From NCBI GenBank assembly GCA_030640595.1, contig DAOWJC010000131.1:1-5902 (forward strand): a stretch of DNA of 5,902 nt. The letters are read 5' to 3'. Positions 5,440 through 5,902 of this stretch are shown here, one piece after another. The translations under genes were made by a program, and so were the position numbers. Numbering within the stretch: the first letter of the stretch is position 1; every line of letters begins with the position of its first letter. The notes below the pieces were generated by a model. That model did not search any database. It was not told the DNA's origin and saw only the letters and a program-made list of their open reading frames with translations. Source of the DNA: Dehalococcoidia bacterium. GTDB lineage: Bacteria; Chloroflexota; Dehalococcoidia; Dehalococcoidales; DAOWJC01.

Positions 5440-5571
5440 ATGGCAGTCTTGAAGAAGACGCCTCTTAATAAGGTGCATCATGAGTTTTTGTCTTCCTGTA
5501 TTGGCGCATGGTGTTGCCAACGCCTGGGGCTAAAATATGCCTCACTAAGTGAATTGGTGCCTAGAGCTTGA
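5440..5571 (+). pseudogene. Probable remnant of gcvT (glycine cleavage T protein N-terminus)
   Basis: A 43-codon reading frame starts MAVLKKTPLNKVHHEF. This resembles the GcvT N-terminus, typically LKKTPLYxxHxxLGAKMVxFAGWEMP. After residue 16 the match fades. An IGA follows at 21-23 and, with shifts of frame, the DNA at about 5508-5526 could read MV-FA-AW, as in the lost MVxFAGW. The frame then ends in TGA, whereas intact GcvT has about 360 residues. A purine-rich AGGGGGG (5426-5432) precedes the ATG. gcvT is the classic gene after a glycine riboswitch, so a decayed gcvT just after one is plausible. It could instead be a chance or unrelated small ORF. The residues are seen; the gcvT origin is inference from a short match. 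Confidence 0.42.
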
Positions 5572-5595
5572 CACCCAGCCCAATGGCTTGGCGTC
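5570..5595 (+). terminator. Imperfect hairpin, possible old terminator
   Basis: GACACCCAGCC and GGCTTGGCGTC pair at 9 of 11 positions around CAAT. No U-run follows, so function as an intrinsic terminator is doubtful. It lies between the gcvT-like remnant and the symporter's own promoter region. Confidence 0.3.
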
Positions 5596-5635
5596 AGGCT
5601 TAAGCAGTAAAGAGACACTATTTATAGAAAAAGGC

Positions 5636-5664
5636 TTGACAAATAAATAATTTAGGTGCAATAT
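5636..5664 (+). promoter_or_regulatory. Candidate promoter of the symporter gene
   Basis: TTGACA (5636-5641) is a perfect -35. At 17 bp the -10 would be CAATAT (5659-5664), a weak match; AATATT one base later is similar. The surroundings are strongly A/T-rich. If real, the symporter can be transcribed independently of the riboswitch at 5174-5354. Confidence 0.45.
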
Positions 5665-5776
5665 TCACATAATTTATTGCTGGTATTATATTAACTAAAG
5701 GAGGTGATGCTATAGTAAAAGCCCGAAAGGAGGGAGGGATTTAAACTAGCTAAAAATATGGAAGGGAGGTAACTTA

Positions 5777-5902
5777 ATGGAAGTTATTATGGGAGCTATG
5801 GATTGGATAAATGGCATAGCTTGGGGATGGCCGGGGATGATCGTAGTTGTTGGAGGCGGCCTTTACCTTACCATTCGCCTTCGCGGTTTCCAGTTTGTTA
5901 AC
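5777..5902 (+). CDS. Sodium:alanine/glycine symporter, AGCS family (N-terminal fragment)
   Basis: Only the first 42 codons are in the window. They read MEVIMGAMDWINGIAWGWPG, then a hydrophobic segment (about 20-34) and LYLTIRLRGFQF. The pattern IN(G/D)xxWGWP...GxGLYLTIRLxxxQ is characteristic of the amino-terminal end of AGCS inner-membrane symporters, which import alanine or glycine with Na+ or H+. The ATG at 5777 has GGGAGG (5764-5769) at good spacing. Two more strong SD-like stretches lie upstream. Downstream of a glycine riboswitch and next to glycine reductase, glycine is the likely substrate, but the fragment does not decide between glycine and alanine. Family assignment is good; the gene runs off the window. 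Confidence 0.85.
   Translation, partial: MEVIMGAMDWINGIAWGWPGMIVVVGGGLYLTIRLRGFQFVN

Noticed and set aside
5260..5520. An 86-codon minus-strand ORF
   Set aside because: It lies antisense across the riboswitch and terminator, resembles no known family, and has no SD support.

Overview
The window looks like a chromosomal piece of a strictly anaerobic, amino-acid-fermenting bacterium that uses selenocysteine (Sec). It carries genes for glycine reductase component B, a tRNA-Sec, a selenophosphate synthetase that is itself a selenoprotein, a thioredoxin-reductase-like flavoprotein and the start of a sodium:glycine/alanine-type symporter. Two glycine riboswitches control the layout. Base composition is moderate, Shine-Dalgarno (SD) sites are purine-rich and promoters are close to the sigma-70/A consensus. 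This gene set is best known from Clostridia, but it also occurs in other anaerobic phyla, so I do not name a genus.

Left half, minus strand, read from about 3790 down to 1: a consensus promoter, a tandem glycine riboswitch with a terminator hairpin, grdE (component B proprotein), grdB (Sec-containing subunit, read through an in-frame UGA), a separate promoter, selC (tRNA-Sec, anticodon UCA), and selD (5' part only, also with an in-frame UGA at the catalytic position). Each UGA is followed by a hairpin with the spacing and loop expected of a bacterial SECIS element. Ordinary gene calling would split grdB and miss the start of selD.

Right half, plus strand: about 390 bp of regulatory DNA with a strong promoter and a repeated TAAGGTG motif; a 312-residue thioredoxin-reductase-like protein that keeps the CxxC and FAD motifs but has lost the usual NADPH-binding motifs; a second promoter, tandem glycine riboswitch and terminator that is an inverted, diverged copy of the one before grdE; a short apparent remnant of gcvT; and the first 42 codons of an AGCS-family symporter.

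Likely working model (inference): glycine enters through the symporter and is sensed by the riboswitches. It is then reduced by glycine reductase, whose electrons normally come through thioredoxin and a thioredoxin reductase. selC and selD supply the Sec needed by GrdB and by SelD itself. Components A (grdA) and C (grdC, grdD), thioredoxin, selA and selB are not in the window. The main points of interest are the duplicated riboswitch cassette, the altered GrdB redox motif, the reductase lacking an NADPH site, and the second riboswitch apparently left without its original gene.
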